Below are positions 24,612 through 35,381 of a DNA stretch of 64,000 bases, in pieces. The translations under genes were made by a program, and so were the position numbers. The stretch covers positions 34,285,359 to 34,349,358 of the forward strand of contig NW_023603184.1 of the NCBI RefSeq assembly GCF_014898055.3, given 5' to 3'. This stretch comes from Talpa occidentalis (Eukaryota > Chordata > Mammalia > Eulipotyphla > Talpidae). Under the pieces are notes generated by a model. The model was given only the letters and a program-made list of their open reading frames with translations. It searched no databases and was not told where the DNA came from. The stretch's first letter is position 1, and each line of letters begins with the position of its first letter.

Positions 24612-25039
24612 TGTAAGGTCAGGACAGATACAGAGCAGGTTTTCTGATCCAGCACACGGGGTAAGGAGGAGTCCTGGAGCCCTGGGTGGCTTTTGCAGGC
24701 TTTTATTGGGATTTACCAGGCACGTGGCAGGTAGGGGTGCTGGGGGGAGCTGGGAGGCTGGCAGGCCTCTTCACTCTAGTCTTCACTCTATCTGGGCTTT
24801 CTGGCCTTCTCTCGTGATCTCTCTGCTTCTCTGCTTCTGCTTCTGGGCTTCTGTTCGTTCTTGGCTTCTGCTGGTGTCATGGCGCCGCCGCCCCTAAAAG
24901 CTCAGTCTCAGCCCAGGTGTACCCACTTCAGGTGCCCGCCATCAGGCATGCATTCAGGACCACAGGGTTCCCTCATCTAGCCTAATGGTGGGAGGGCAGA
25001 AAAGCCTCATACTTTTTTTTTTTTTTACATTACTCTACA
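24612..25039 (-). repeat. 5' LTR of the block B element (LTR family 1)
   Basis: Same family as 21698-22123. The reverse complement begins TGTAGAGTAATG, has an expanded A-run near its start (25015-25026) and ends ...CCTTACA at 24612. Differences from the partner LTR would allow dating of the insertion. Confidence 0.82.
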
Positions 25040-25200
25040 TGTCATAAAGTTCTCTCATGACTTATTCTTGAAAACACCATCAAACCTCGATGCTCTGATT
25101 AGTAAAGAACCAGGAATGTGGCTTATAATGAAATCTAAAGTGGTCTATTAAACTTCCTGCCTTACATGTAAGTTTATAAAAGATCCCTGGGAGGGCCTCC

Positions 25201-25458
25201 CTGGTGGCGCAGGCAGTTGAGCACCGCACTGTGAAGATGTCCTCAGCCTCTGCAGTGAGGGTTCAATCTCGGCCAGCCTGCAAGTGACTCACATGGCACA
25301 GCAGACCTCTCCTGTTGCGCCTGCTGCTACCCTCAGCAGTGTATTTCGTCAGTCTGCCTGTTCTGTTCCCGCTCTGTCTCTGGTGAATCCTCTCACCCTC
25401 CCGCGCATCTGGCCTGTACCCTGGTTCTTGAATAAATAAATAAATCTTAAAAAAAAAA
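25201..25458 (+). mobile_element. tRNA-derived SINE, older subfamily
   Basis: Head GGCCTCCCTGGTGGCGCAGG, B box diverged, tail (AAAT)n plus poly-A. Flanked by AAAAGATCCCTGG at 25188-25200 and 25459-25471. It lies about 350 bp upstream of the intact OR. Confidence 0.92.
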
Positions 25459-25811
25459 AAAAGATCCCTGGCAAACACAAACTAAGTGGTGGTTCTTTCA
25501 TGAGGAAAGGAAAGCTGAGTCCAATGACTAAAAGGCAAGCTACAAGAAGAAAAAGCCTGAGTGTCTAAGAGACAGGACTTTTGATTTTTTTCACATTTAG
25601 GTAATAACATAGCATCCTTTTACAGATTGCTCCAGGAGGAATATAGGGATGCATCTTTACAAACTCAAGTGCCTTAATGTTTTCAAGATGTTTTCCCAAT
25701 CAAAAGCATTTGATTTTTTAATAACGTCTTCACTTTCAGTATTTGGTGCTCCATCATTGTCAAATATTGATTGTTCTGTTCATTCTGATGTGTAGACCAG
25801 AATACACATCA

Positions 25812-26744
25812 ATGGGCACAGAAAACAGAACCTATCTCACTGAGTTCATCCTGCTGGGGCTCTCTTCAGATCAACACACCCAGGTGCTGCTGTTTGTGCT
25901 GTTTCTCATCGTCTACCTGCTCACTGTGCTCGGGAATCTGCTCATCATCGTGTTAATTCAAAATGACTGTCGGCTTCATAAGCCCATGTACTTTTTCCTT
26001 AAAAACCTGTCATTCACTGATCTTTGTTTCTCTACAACAATTGTCCCCCAGATGCTAGTCCATTTGGTGGTAACGAGAAAGACCATCTCCTTTGCTGGGT
26101 GCTCAATTCAGATGATTTTTTTCCTAGTAGCTGGTTGCACGGAGAGTTCCCTCTTAGCGGTGATGTCCTATGACCGTTACATCGCTGTCTGCAAGCCCCT
26201 GCACTACCCCACCCTCATGACACAGAGGCTATGTGTCCAGTTGGCTCTGGGATCTTGGGCCAGTGGAGTGTTTGTGTCTGTAATAGACACTTCATTTACA
26301 TTATGTCTCTCATATCACGGAAAGAATGTCATCAATCATTACTTTTGTGAGCCCCCTGCCCTCCTCAAGTTGGCTTCAGAAGAAACTTACCGAACTGAGA
26401 TGGTTATCTTTGCAATGGGTGTGCTAATCCTCCTCGGGCCAGTCTCCCTCATTCTGTTCTCCTACTGGAATATTATCTTCACTGTGATTCGAATACAGTC
26501 TGGGCAGGGGAGGCTCAAAGTCTTTTCTACCTGTGGTTCTCACTTCATTGTTGTTCTGTTCTTCTATGGCTCAACCATATTTACCTACATGCGGCCAAAT
26601 TCCAAGAAAATGAACGAGGGGGATAAGGTGATCTCTGTTTTCTACTCAGTCATAACATCTATGATGAACCCATTCATTTACAGCCTGAGGAACAAAGAAG
26701 TGAAGGAGGCATTTTGGAAACTCTTTGGAAGACAGAGCCTGTGA
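25812..26744 (+). CDS. Olfactory receptor, OR2D-like (intact)
   Basis: The 310-residue class II OR is a seven-transmembrane odorant receptor expected in the cilia of olfactory sensory neurons, signalling through Golf. N-glycosylation sequon at Asn5 (NRT); TM1 GN motif at 41-42; [10 protein letters not shown] at 118-127; the TM3-ECL2 cysteines Cys97 and Cys179; FSTCGSH at 238-244; NPFIY at 286-290. I chose the ATG at 25812 because it is conserved with the pseudogene copy at 13906; an in-frame ATG at 25788 would straddle the candidate splice acceptor. Two oddities: the usual LHTPMYFF reads LHKPMYFF (Thr to Lys at 57), and the usual PMLNPFIY reads SMMNPFIY. The ECL2 cysteine pair that many ORs have is missing, as in OR2D2 and OR2D3. 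The single coding exon is intact; expression cannot be judged. Confidence 0.93.
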   Translation: MGTENRTYLTEFILLGLSSDQHTQVLLFVLFLIVYLLTVLGNLLIIVLIQNDCRLHKPMYFFLKNLSFTDLCFSTTIVPQMLVHLVVTRKTISFAGCSIQMIFFLVAGCTESSLLAVMSYDRYIAVCKPLHYPTLMTQRLCVQLALGSWASGVFVSVIDTSFTLCLSYHGKNVINHYFCEPPALLKLASEETYRTEMVIFAMGVLILLGPVSLILFSYWNIIFTVIRIQSGQGRLKVFSTCGSHFIVVLFFYGSTIFTYMRPNSKKMNEGDKVISVFYSVITSMMNPFIYSLRNKEVKEAFWKLFGRQSL

Positions 26745-27253
26745 GAGACAATGATCTTCATATTGCGATACAATGACAAGAACAAAGACGTTTGAAAGTG
26801 CTTCAGTATCTTCGACAAATTTCTCTTGTTTTGACTGCTTCATCAGTAAAGTCATATAGATACTTTATACATTCAGGATGTTTCCAGATTGTCAAATGTC
26901 TCTTGTTCAAGCTTGTTCCCTATGGTTGCAAACTTATTAGTCTCAAAGCATCCTTTTTATTTTTTGATTTTATGTATTATAAAAGAAGTGATAATGAATA
27001 TAATAAAATATATTAGCACATTAAAGATGATCCTCATATATGATGTGCTATTGGTTTTCTAATCCATATTCACCTAAAGATATTTCCTTCTGGTTCTTCT
27101 CCACTCATGCTTGTGGGCTTATTCCCTGCCAACGTGACCTAGAGGTACACACAGGTCTTGGATAATGTCCCTATGTTAGACTCTTCCATTGCCAGAGGGA
27201 AAGTGTTAATGATATTTTTAATGTTCTTATGGTAAGCTTTGTATTTTGTTTTG

Positions 27254-27537
27254 CTTGTTTGTTTTTTATTTTTTATTTTTAGATTTATTTTATTTATACA
27301 AGAACAGGGATACAGGCCAGATGCGCAGGAGGGTGAGAGGATTCCCTGGAGACAGAGCAGGGAACAGAACAGGCAGAATGACGAAGTACACTGCTGAGGG
27401 CAGCAGCGGGCGAGTCAAGAGAGGTCTGCTGCACCATGTGGGTTGCTCCGAAGCCGGTGGGGATAGAACTGGCACTGCAGAGGCTGCGGACAACGTCACA
27501 GCATTGTGCTCAACCAACTGCACCACCAGGGAGGCCC
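27254..27537 (-). mobile_element. tRNA-derived SINE, reverse orientation
   Basis: The head is at 27520-27537 (GGGCCTCCCTGGTGGTGCAG on the minus strand). Flanked by TATTTTGTTTTG at 27242-27253 and 27538-27549. Confidence 0.92.
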
Positions 27538-27549
27538 TATTTTGTTTTG

Positions 27550-29009
27550 GTTTTATATTTCATTTTTAAGGTGTCCCCAAGCACTCTTGGAGTTAATTCT
27601 ACTATACATTGGGAAGAGAAAGTTATGTGGTCTTAGACAACAAGGTAAAGAATGTATTCCAGAAAACATTTTGACATATGAAACTCTCTTCTTTCTAAAA
27701 GACAATGTGTGGCTCAAAGGAACAAGACAAGAAGCCACTTGCCCAGAACTCTCAGGTCACAAGCCCGGGTGACACCACACACCACAGTGTTTGCTCAGGC
27801 ACGTCTTCTCCACTTTTCTGCAGGCTGGTTGTGCCAGTGCCCTTGAAGTTCCTTGGAAAAAAAGAAGAGAATGGCTGACAAATATGAAACCATCCCAAAA
27901 ATGGAGATTGTGTTGTGGGATGAAAGACTCCTGAACTGACTGCTATCACCCTCTGCTGCAGTGGAAACACCACAGTGACATGGCAATGGCCTCTGACCAA
28001 TATTAAGCTTGCACAGTGCATGCCTCTTTCTCTGAAGATCCATTGCTGTCCCCTCCCCTGCCCTCAACTAAATATGTCCAACCCAGAAATGAATGGGAAT
28101 TAGCCCAACACCTCACTGGTTGTGGAATCACTACCAGTTTTCCATGGTGCAGGGCTGCTGAGCCATGAAAGCACAGCTGGGACCCTCACAGCCCTGTCAT
28201 TAGCCCCCAGGGTCCCCTTCCTCCTGACACAAGCATGCCCGTGACCATGTACTTCACTCAACACTTACATGTATCCCCTGATCATCACCCATCATCACAC
28301 AGTCATTTGCAAGCTTTCCTGTCTCCAGGGAAGAATGAGGCTAACTCAGTAATGGCCTTCAGGAAGTATCAAGAATGACACAAAATGTCATGTTATTAGT
28401 GAACCGTGTCAGCCACGATTCTGGCTACTGTATCGTCAAGTCCATGGCCTCTCCTGAGTGTCCAATGCTAGTTGCATGACACAACTCAATCTATTACCTG
28501 ATTGGCAATCCTCAAAAAGTGATGATTTTATTTTATGTTCAGAGAAAGTCATTTCTGAAATCATAGTTTGAAAAGATCCCCCTGATTGCTGCTTGCAGAG
28601 TGGGTTGTAGGTGGCACCGTGGAGGATCAGAGCAATCAGTCAGGGTGAGCGCTACTGCAGCAGCCCAGGGCAGAGAGGGTGGCCTTCATGAGGACTGTGG
28701 GGATGGAGGTGAAGCCCTAGAGGTTATGCTGGGCTTTTCCTGTCTCTGACTATCTTGTAGGAACAGCAGTGCAGGCATGTGAGAGTGAAGCACTGGAACA
28801 GAAACACCCCTACCCATGTTATATGAGGAAAAATCAGAAATGCTGTAAGTTCACACATAGTCTCAAGAGTAAACTCCACAAAAGGAGGAGATTCTCGTTC
28901 CTTGCCCCAGAATGTTAAGTGCTGCAACAAAGACTTGATGGTTAAGACAGGTTCATACACATACACACACACACACACACACAGAGATTGGCTTGCGAAA
29001 TAGTAGCAT
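27550..29009. other. Gene-free DNA between blocks B and C
   Basis: No recognisable gene. It contains a short (CA)n microsatellite at about 28963-28982. The rest looks like unique, fairly GC-balanced sequence, and the open frames near 27752-28067 carry no family motifs. Confidence 0.55.
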
Positions 29010-30749
29010 ATTTCCTGACATCAGAAGATGAGATTCAGTTAATTTAGTTTGTGAACACAATAAAAATGCCCCAGGGAACTCTCACTGCAGAAACTTTAAA
29101 AAATGTTAACTGCATTCATGGCTCCAGGGAATGGCTTGTTTACAATGGCTTTTAGGACTTCAGGTTTAAACACTTCCTTCCAGGAAAACTTCTTCAGACT
29201 GCTTCCTTAGTGAATTTGATTTTAATAAAATGGGGCTTCTGTCCTTGGAATAGAATGAGACTCTGAATGCATGGAATGTCCCAACCTTCATATTATTTAG
29301 TAAATGGCTGGGGAGGTTGCCTCTAAGGATGTGGATTAGCAGATCTTAAAAGCCACACCTTCCTTCCTTCATCCAAGACCCTGCATTTTCCTCTGGCCCC
29401 CTAGGTGAGCTTGGGTGGATGACTAGGGGCAATTAATCCTTCTTTTCCTTCTGAGAAGGTGATTCTGCTCATTGGGCTTGGCTTTCCACTCTCTTCTTTC
29501 CATCTGGCTTCTAGAGAGAATATATATTCTATTTTTGCTGTTTCTCCTAAGTAATAGTCTCATGAATCCTGTTCTGCAAGTCCTCTGAGGGGGGATTAAG
29601 TTATTGACACACTAGAGTGAGTGCTCGGGCTGTGGACACCCTTTGCCTCTTCTTTTGCACACAAAGATTATCAGCCTTAGGACTATAACCATCTCTGCCC
29701 CGGCTGTCTGGTGCTCTACCTCAGGACTTCCTCCCTCACTCCTTCTAGCCACTTCAGTCTGGACACGGGGAGAGGGCAGGACCAGGAGGAAGCCTGACCT
29801 CTACCTGGAGGGGCTCAGGTAGATCTTCTCATGGTCAGACATCCCTGGAGGACCCCACAAGGCTGAGTACGCTCTTCTGTATGGGGGTACACAGACCCTG
29901 GTGTCTTGGCACCTGCCACCCTGGATTCCCCCTTTTTTGTGAGTGGCAGTCAGTGCACTCACTCTCTTGCAGCCAGTGATCATGCAGATGTAAACAACCA
30001 ACCAACAGGGTCTTTTGCTCTTGCCAAGAAAGGCAAACTCTGAACCGTGAGAAATGTCTTTACATGGAGAAGTTTATTGCATGAGATGGCCATCGAGGGA
30101 ATACGCTATCGGGTTAGCACCCTAATATTTTGACATGTGGAATGTGTGAGTGCTGTGGTCATATTAGAAAGGAAGGAGTGTGAGGGATGTGAAGAGCTTT
30201 GTATTTCCAGGTCCCAGGCTGTGTTTGGCAGTCAAGGCAACTTAAGTCAGGGCGTTTGATTTCCCAAGCAGGATATTTTCTCTGCAATCAGGAGATTTTG
30301 ATTTATCAGCCTCAGAGGGGAAAAAAGTATTTTTATTTGGGTGAAACACAATTGTTTTTTTCCAAAATTTCCCAAACAGCTGTTGTCACAAGTGTGAATG
30401 AATTTTCCAATTATTCACACACTGTCTTTCATTTCATTAATAACTTATTTCTATCAATAGAAACACTCGCTATTATTGAATATTATAAATTTTTAACATT
30501 CATGCCAATCTGGTGAGCAAAAAGGCATCTACTCTATTTGCCTTTGTTTGTACTGAGATTGCAATTTATTTATGAATGTTGAATTCATGTACACACATTT
30601 TCTCCTGCAGTATTCATAATTTATTTTCCTATTAATTTACCTTTACATTTTATGTGGCAAGGATATTAATCCTTATTTGCTACATGTTTCAGATTTACTT
30701 TTCCATGTTATTGTTATTTTCAAATTTTGTTTTTTGGAAATGAAGAGGT

Positions 30750-31720
30750 TTATTCTCTGACTTTACTGGGGCATAAACAAAATAAAATTGCATACTTTTA
30801 AGTATATAGTGTGATGTCTGGGTATATATGTACATTGTGAAATGACTACCAGTTAATTAACATCCATCACCTCATATGATTTTTCTTTATAAATTGTTTT
30901 GATTATAACAATTTAGATCTAATAACTATAGCTAGCCTTCCATCCACTAGATCTCCAGATATCACCGATCCTGCATTAGTGAGATTTTGTGCCATCTGAT
31001 CAATAACTCCTCATTTTCCCTAGCCCAATCCTTTGTGACCAGCATTCTACTCTTTTCTTCAGTGAGGTTTAACATTTAGATTCTATATATAGGTGAGACC
31101 ATTTAGTATGTGACTTTTTGTGTCTGACTTAGTTCACTTAGCATAATGTCCGCCCGCTTCATTCATATCACAAATTACAGGATTTTCTTCTTTTTCAGAG
31201 CCTAATAACATATTAATATGTGTGTACACTTACTGAATACTAATAACTCATTGAGGATATCACTCTCTTTCTGTATCTCTGTTTGTCATACCTGCTGTGT
31301 CTACTCATCTGTTGATGTACACATAAGTTGTTTTCATTTTTTTCCATATTTTCAAAGTTTGTTTTTGGAAATGCTGAATCAAATGTAGTTCTAGTTTTAG
31401 TTTCTTGGGGGGGCACTTTCACACTTTGCCATAATACCTCTACCAATTGCTTCCAACCAACTGATACAAGGATTCCCTTTATTCACAATCTGGTCAACAC
31501 TTGTTATTTTTTGTCTTTTTGATAATAGTACCCTAAAAGGTGGGAGATGATGTATCATTGTGGTTTTGAATTGTGTTTCCTTGCTATCTAGTAGTTCATA
31601 CACATTTTTATGTAAAAAATTTTTGCAGTCAAATGTATCAATGATTTTCTCTCTCGTTTGAACTTTTGTTGTTATACAGAAAAGTCTTCCACCACATGAG
31701 GCCAAAGGTTAATCTCCTTA
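30750..31720 (-). mobile_element. Old LINE-1 fragment, 3' end, reverse orientation
   Basis: The plus strand shows the reverse complement of an L1 3' UTR and ORF2 C-terminus, with recognisable but decayed landmarks: the GTGAGACCATTTAGTATGTG region near 31093, and the sequence near 31540 that corresponds to the [11 protein letters not shown] segment. It is diverged far more than the L1s at 1-3294 and 22757. Confidence 0.7.
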
Positions 31721-31988
31721 ATTAAATGTCTAATGTTCTGTAAATATGTGTACATGTGTGTCTGAGTGTAATGCAGACACACATCATTAATTGTATGGGA
31801 TGTATTCTGTATGATAAATGATATAACCAAACTTTGTTTTTGACGTGATTTGTCAATTGTCACAGCTTGATTTATTGATTTATATGCACTTTTTGGTAAC
31901 AGAAGCATTTATATTATTCATGCAGAGCCATTGGTGCTTCCTATTTCCCCTCAAATCAAGTGCTTTATCTTTCTCTTTTTGTACTTTT

Positions 31989-31991
<3 letters not shown>

Positions 31992-32025
<34 letters not shown>
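31992..32025. repeat. (TG)17 microsatellite
   Basis: Uninterrupted TG dinucleotide repeat of 34 bp, followed about 80 bp downstream by a short TA repeat at about 32105-32132. Confidence 0.95.
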
Positions 32026-32026
<1 letters not shown>

Positions 32027-32084
32027 CGGTGGTGTTAAAACTACACAGATTACCCAGTCTTTTTTGTTTTTGGTTTCTCTGTAT

Positions 32085-32440
32085 TTCATGTTCTGTGACA
32101 CCAAATATATATATTATATATTATATATATATGTTTCATCTTCCGCAAGAAGCCCTGTTCCCAATCCCCATCAGCCTCCCATCCCATTCTCTCCTCTCTT
32201 CTCCCTGTTCTCTCTGGTAACCACTATATTCTTTTTGCTGAGTGCAAGATTTAGCCCCACTATTCTTTGTGTATATATGCTTTTTTCAGATGTCTATATT
32301 CTAAATATGAGTGACCCATCTGATATCTGTCCTTCACTTTTTTACTTATTTCACTCAACATAATCACCTTGAGGTACATTGACTTTGTCCCAAATGCCAC
32401 CATTTTATCAAATCTGAAATTATTTTCAAGTGGAAGAAAT
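32085..32440 (-). mobile_element. Old LINE-1 3' UTR fragment, reverse orientation (likely)
   Basis: Pyrimidine-rich sequence, then text resembling the reverse complement of L1 3' UTR and the end of ORF2 (TTCACTCAACATAATCACCTTGAGGTACATTG-like region near 32349-32380). It ends about 170 bp before the OR start. Confidence 0.55.
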
Positions 32441-32614
32441 ACTAAATGCAAAGAGAACACTGTTTTCTGACATGTATAGTGCTAATAGATAAAAATCTAT
32501 TGGATTCTGGTTCATAAAATAACTAAGTTAATCAAATTTTAAGAAAAGTAACTGACAACTATTCTTTCTTTTCTTTTGCTGCCCTATGAAGAATAGTCAT
32601 ATTCATTGATATTC

Positions 32615-33538
32615 ATGGGAGAAGACAACCAAAGCCATGTGACTGAATTTGTCTTCCTGGGCCTTTCACAGGATCCACAAACACAAATCCTGCTCTTCTT
32701 CCTTTTCCTGGTCATCTACCTGCTGACTGTGCTGGGAAAACTGCTCATCATCGTGCTCATTCATGTGGACTCCAGACTCCATACACCCATGTACTTTTTC
32801 CTTAGAAACTTGTCCTTTGCTGATTTCTGCTTTTCGACCACCACAGTCCCCCAGGTGCTGGTCCACTTCCTGGCAAAGAGGAAGACCATTTCCTTTGTTG
32901 GATGTGCAACACAGATAGTGGTTTTACTTCTAACAGGATGCACGGAGTGCGCCCTGCTGGCAGTGATGTCCTATGACCGCTATGTGGCTGTCTGCAAGCC
33001 CCTGCACTACTCCACTATCATGACCCACTGGGTGTGTGTCCAGCTGGCCGTCGGGTCCTGGGTCAGTGGGGCACTTGTGTCTCTGGTGGACACCACGTTC
33101 ACATTATGTCTCCCCTACCGAGGTAACAACATCATTAACCACTTTTTTTGTGAGCCTCCTGCCCTCCTAAAGCTGGCATCTGCTGACACCTACAGCACAG
33201 AAATGGCCATCTTTGCCATGGGGGTGGTCATCCTCTTAGCGCCGGTCTCCCTGATCTTGGTCTCCTACTGGAATATCATCTCCACTGTGATCCGGATGCA
33301 GTCGGGGGAGGGCCGGCTCAAGGCTTTCTCTACCTGTGGCTCCCATCTCATTGTTGTCATCCTCTTCTATGGCTCAGCAATATTTGCCTACATGAGGCCA
33401 AACACCAAGATAATGAATGAAAAGGACAAAATGATCTCTGTGTTCTACTCAGCAGTGACACCCATGCTAAATCCCATCATTTACAGTCTCAGGAACAAGG
33501 ATGTTAAGGGGGCTCTCAGGAAAATTTTAGCAAAATAG
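32615..33538 (+). CDS. OR2D3: Olfactory receptor, OR2D3-like, with Lys at the TM1 Asn1.50 position
   Basis: The 307-residue class II OR is most like human OR2D3 by recalled sequence ([46 protein letters not shown]). It is a predicted odorant receptor of the sensory cilium membrane. Sequon NQS at Asn5; LHTPMYFF at 55-62; [10 protein letters not shown] at 118-127; Cys97 and Cys179; KAFSTCGSH at 236-244; PMLNPIIY at 283-290. The start at 32615 is the ATG shared with the D copy. The striking feature is residue 42. The TM1 GN motif reads GK, from a single C-to-A change (AAC to AAA). Asn1.50 is almost invariant in class A GPCRs, so folding or signalling may be impaired although the frame is intact. 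Its coding region is about 99% identical to D while its flanks are not. Confidence 0.93.
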   Translation: MGEDNQSHVTEFVFLGLSQDPQTQILLFFLFLVIYLLTVLGKLLIIVLIHVDSRLHTPMYFFLRNLSFADFCFSTTTVPQVLVHFLAKRKTISFVGCATQIVVLLLTGCTECALLAVMSYDRYVAVCKPLHYSTIMTHWVCVQLAVGSWVSGALVSLVDTTFTLCLPYRGNNIINHFFCEPPALLKLASADTYSTEMAIFAMGVVILLAPVSLILVSYWNIISTVIRMQSGEGRLKAFSTCGSHLIVVILFYGSAIFAYMRPNTKIMNEKDKMISVFYSAVTPMLNPIIYSLRNKDVKGALRKILAK

Positions 33539-33689
33539 TCTTTTTGAACTTGGGGATCTCTGATTTTGACAACACTCTTATTTTCTTTTGATTTTACTTA
33601 TTTTCATCATATTTGTCCACCTTTTTCTTCCTTCTCTCATTTCCCCATATCTCTTCTCAGGTAATTTACAAATTGCACCTTGATGTATA

Positions 33690-33810
33690 CTGGGAGGGAA
33701 TATAGAAAGGAAAGTTAAGACAGGAAAGAAAGATGGAAGGAAGGAGAAAAAGTAAAGGAACAAAGGAGGTAGGAAAGAATAAAGAAAAAGAGACAGAGAG
33801 GAAAATGTAT
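33690..33810. repeat. Purine-rich GGAA/GAAA tract
   Basis: Imperfect (GGAA)n/(AAAG)n low-complexity DNA 150-270 bp downstream of the OR stop. A shorter, diverged version lies at the equivalent place after copy D (47985-48065). Confidence 0.75.
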
Positions 33811-34051
33811 TTATAAACACAGCTACTACTCTCCAAGTCATACAAGTAATAAGGGAATTTTATGAACAGAGTGTATATACAACCATACAGTAGAAACCAA
33901 GCAGCCAAATAAGCAAATGAACTATCACACATATGAAAAAAAATTCTGGCAAATGGGAGTAATTCCTTTGATTATTGCACACATTCATCAAATCCATTTG
34001 AACGATTATTATCTATCCCAGGTGCTAATTATTGGACATTAAAAGTAAACT

Positions 34052-34377
34052 GTTTTTTTTTTAATTTTTAAATTTTTTTTAATAGAGGCATGTTTTATTT
34101 ATTTATTTTATTTGTTTGTTTGTTTGTTTATACATGCACTGGGTACAGTCAGAAGCGCGGGAGGGTGAGAGAATTCACCAGAGCCAGAGCAGGGAGCAGA
34201 GCAGGCAGAAGGACCGAAGTACACTGTTGAGGGGAGCAGCGGGCGGCAGGAGAGGTCTGCGCCCATGTGGGACCCTCCTCTGGTGGCCGGGGAGCAGCCG
34301 GGGATCGAACTGGTGCCGCAGAGGCCGCGGGCAGCTTCACAACCCAGTGCTCAACCGCTGTGCCACCGGGGAGGCCC
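34052..34377 (-). mobile_element. tRNA-derived SINE, young subfamily, reverse orientation
   Basis: The head is at 34357-34377. On the minus strand the body contains the GGCTGCTCCCCGGCCACC segment typical of the young copies. The tail reads (AAAC)n/(AAAT)n. The flanks AAAAGTAAACT (34041-34051) and AAAAATAAACT (34378-34388) form an imperfect target duplication. Confidence 0.9.
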
Positions 34378-34770
34378 AAAAATAAACTTTTAATGTTATG
34401 TTTCTTACATGGTCTTAAAAATAAATTGAAAAACTTTTGAATTTTAAAAGAGAACACATTTAAACAAATGTGTTCAACAAATAAAAATTTTTTGAGTATG
34501 TATAGCATTAATATATTAGATATATTGTTGATAATAATCTAGACTGAGAAATGCTTTTAATTAAAAACTGAAGAATTTGCCCATCATGCAATTTTGAAAA
34601 TGCTAAAGATTAGGGCCTTAACAAGACACTGATGAAAAAAGAGAATACAATTTTTAAAAGGAGAGCTGGGACACTGTTGTATGCCTTGGTAATATATTTA
34701 CAATATAAACCATAATTTTGCATAGTATGAGTTAAAATGGTTCTTGGGTTTTGTTAAAAGTATTTCATCA

Positions 34771-35046
34771 CGGCCTCCCCAGTGGCGCAGCGGTTGAGTG
34801 CTGGGTTGTGAAGCTGCCCGCAGCCTCTGCGGCACACCGGTTTGATCCCCGGCCATCGGGTGAGAGTCTCACATGGCGCGCAGATCTCTCCTGCCGCCGG
34901 CTACTCCCTTCAGCAGTGTACTTCATCGGTCTGCCTGTTCTGTTCCCCGCTCTGGCTGTAATGAATTCTCTCACCCTCCCGTGCTTCTGACTGCACCCAG
35001 TGTTTGTATAAATAAATAAATAAATAAATAAATCTTTTTAAAAAAA
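34771..35046 (+). mobile_element. tRNA-derived SINE
   Basis: A box GTGGCGCAGCGG, B box GGTTTGATCCC, (AAAT)n tail. Flanked by ATTTCATCA at 34762-34770 and 35047-35055. Confidence 0.92.
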
Positions 35047-35381
35047 ATTTCATCATAGGATGGTGTAGGTCAGCCTTTCTCGGGAATCTCCATTCATATC
35101 AAGTCCCACGTTGTTCTTAGGAACACTAAAAATATTATGCTGAAATGCATGCCTTTCTTAAAGGAGTTAGATTAAAATCCAGGTGCCTGGTCCTCCTGTG
35201 GACCACCAAGGTAGCAGAGATGGGCGCAGTACATCTGTTTTGCAAAATATCCCGTGGTAATTCTGTAGTATGATCCCAAATGAGATGTGATGTTGGAAAA
35301 GGAAAGAATACAAAACAGACCTTGCAGTTGCCATCATTTCAAGGTGGATGAAGAGAAGCCAATCAAGACTGTGTCAGAGAT

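Larger units (their letters stand above)
21698..25039 (-). mobile_element. Endogenous LTR retroelement, two LTRs, reverse orientation
   Basis: Two LTRs of the same family and orientation (21698-22123 and 24612-25039) bound an internal region of about 2.5 kb. Roughly half of the interior is an inserted or captured L1 fragment. I see no gag, pol or env motifs in the remaining interior; the longest open frames there (24326-24585, minus) match nothing I recognise, so the element looks non-autonomous or heavily deleted. The outer flanks are imperfect 15-bp direct repeats, TGTCATAAAGTCCTC (21683-21697) and TGTCATAAAGTTCTC (25040-25054). That is longer than the 4-6 bp usual for retroviral integrase. 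The homologous site in block A (near 13293) lacks the element. Confidence 0.8.
16390..27240 (+). repeat. Segmental duplication block B (paired with block A)
   Basis: Collinear with block A and carrying the intact OR copy. Similarity starts near the segment shared by 9160-9250 and 16430-16520 and fades around 27240. B-specific insertions include two reverse SINE pieces at 16902-17379, a twin-primed L1 at 19994-20825, an LTR element at 21698-25039 and a SINE at 25201-25458. Confidence 0.85.

Noticed and set aside
31845..32363. 172-codon open frame
   Set aside because: Runs through the (TG)n microsatellite and an L1 remnant; the cysteine/valine repeat is the microsatellite.
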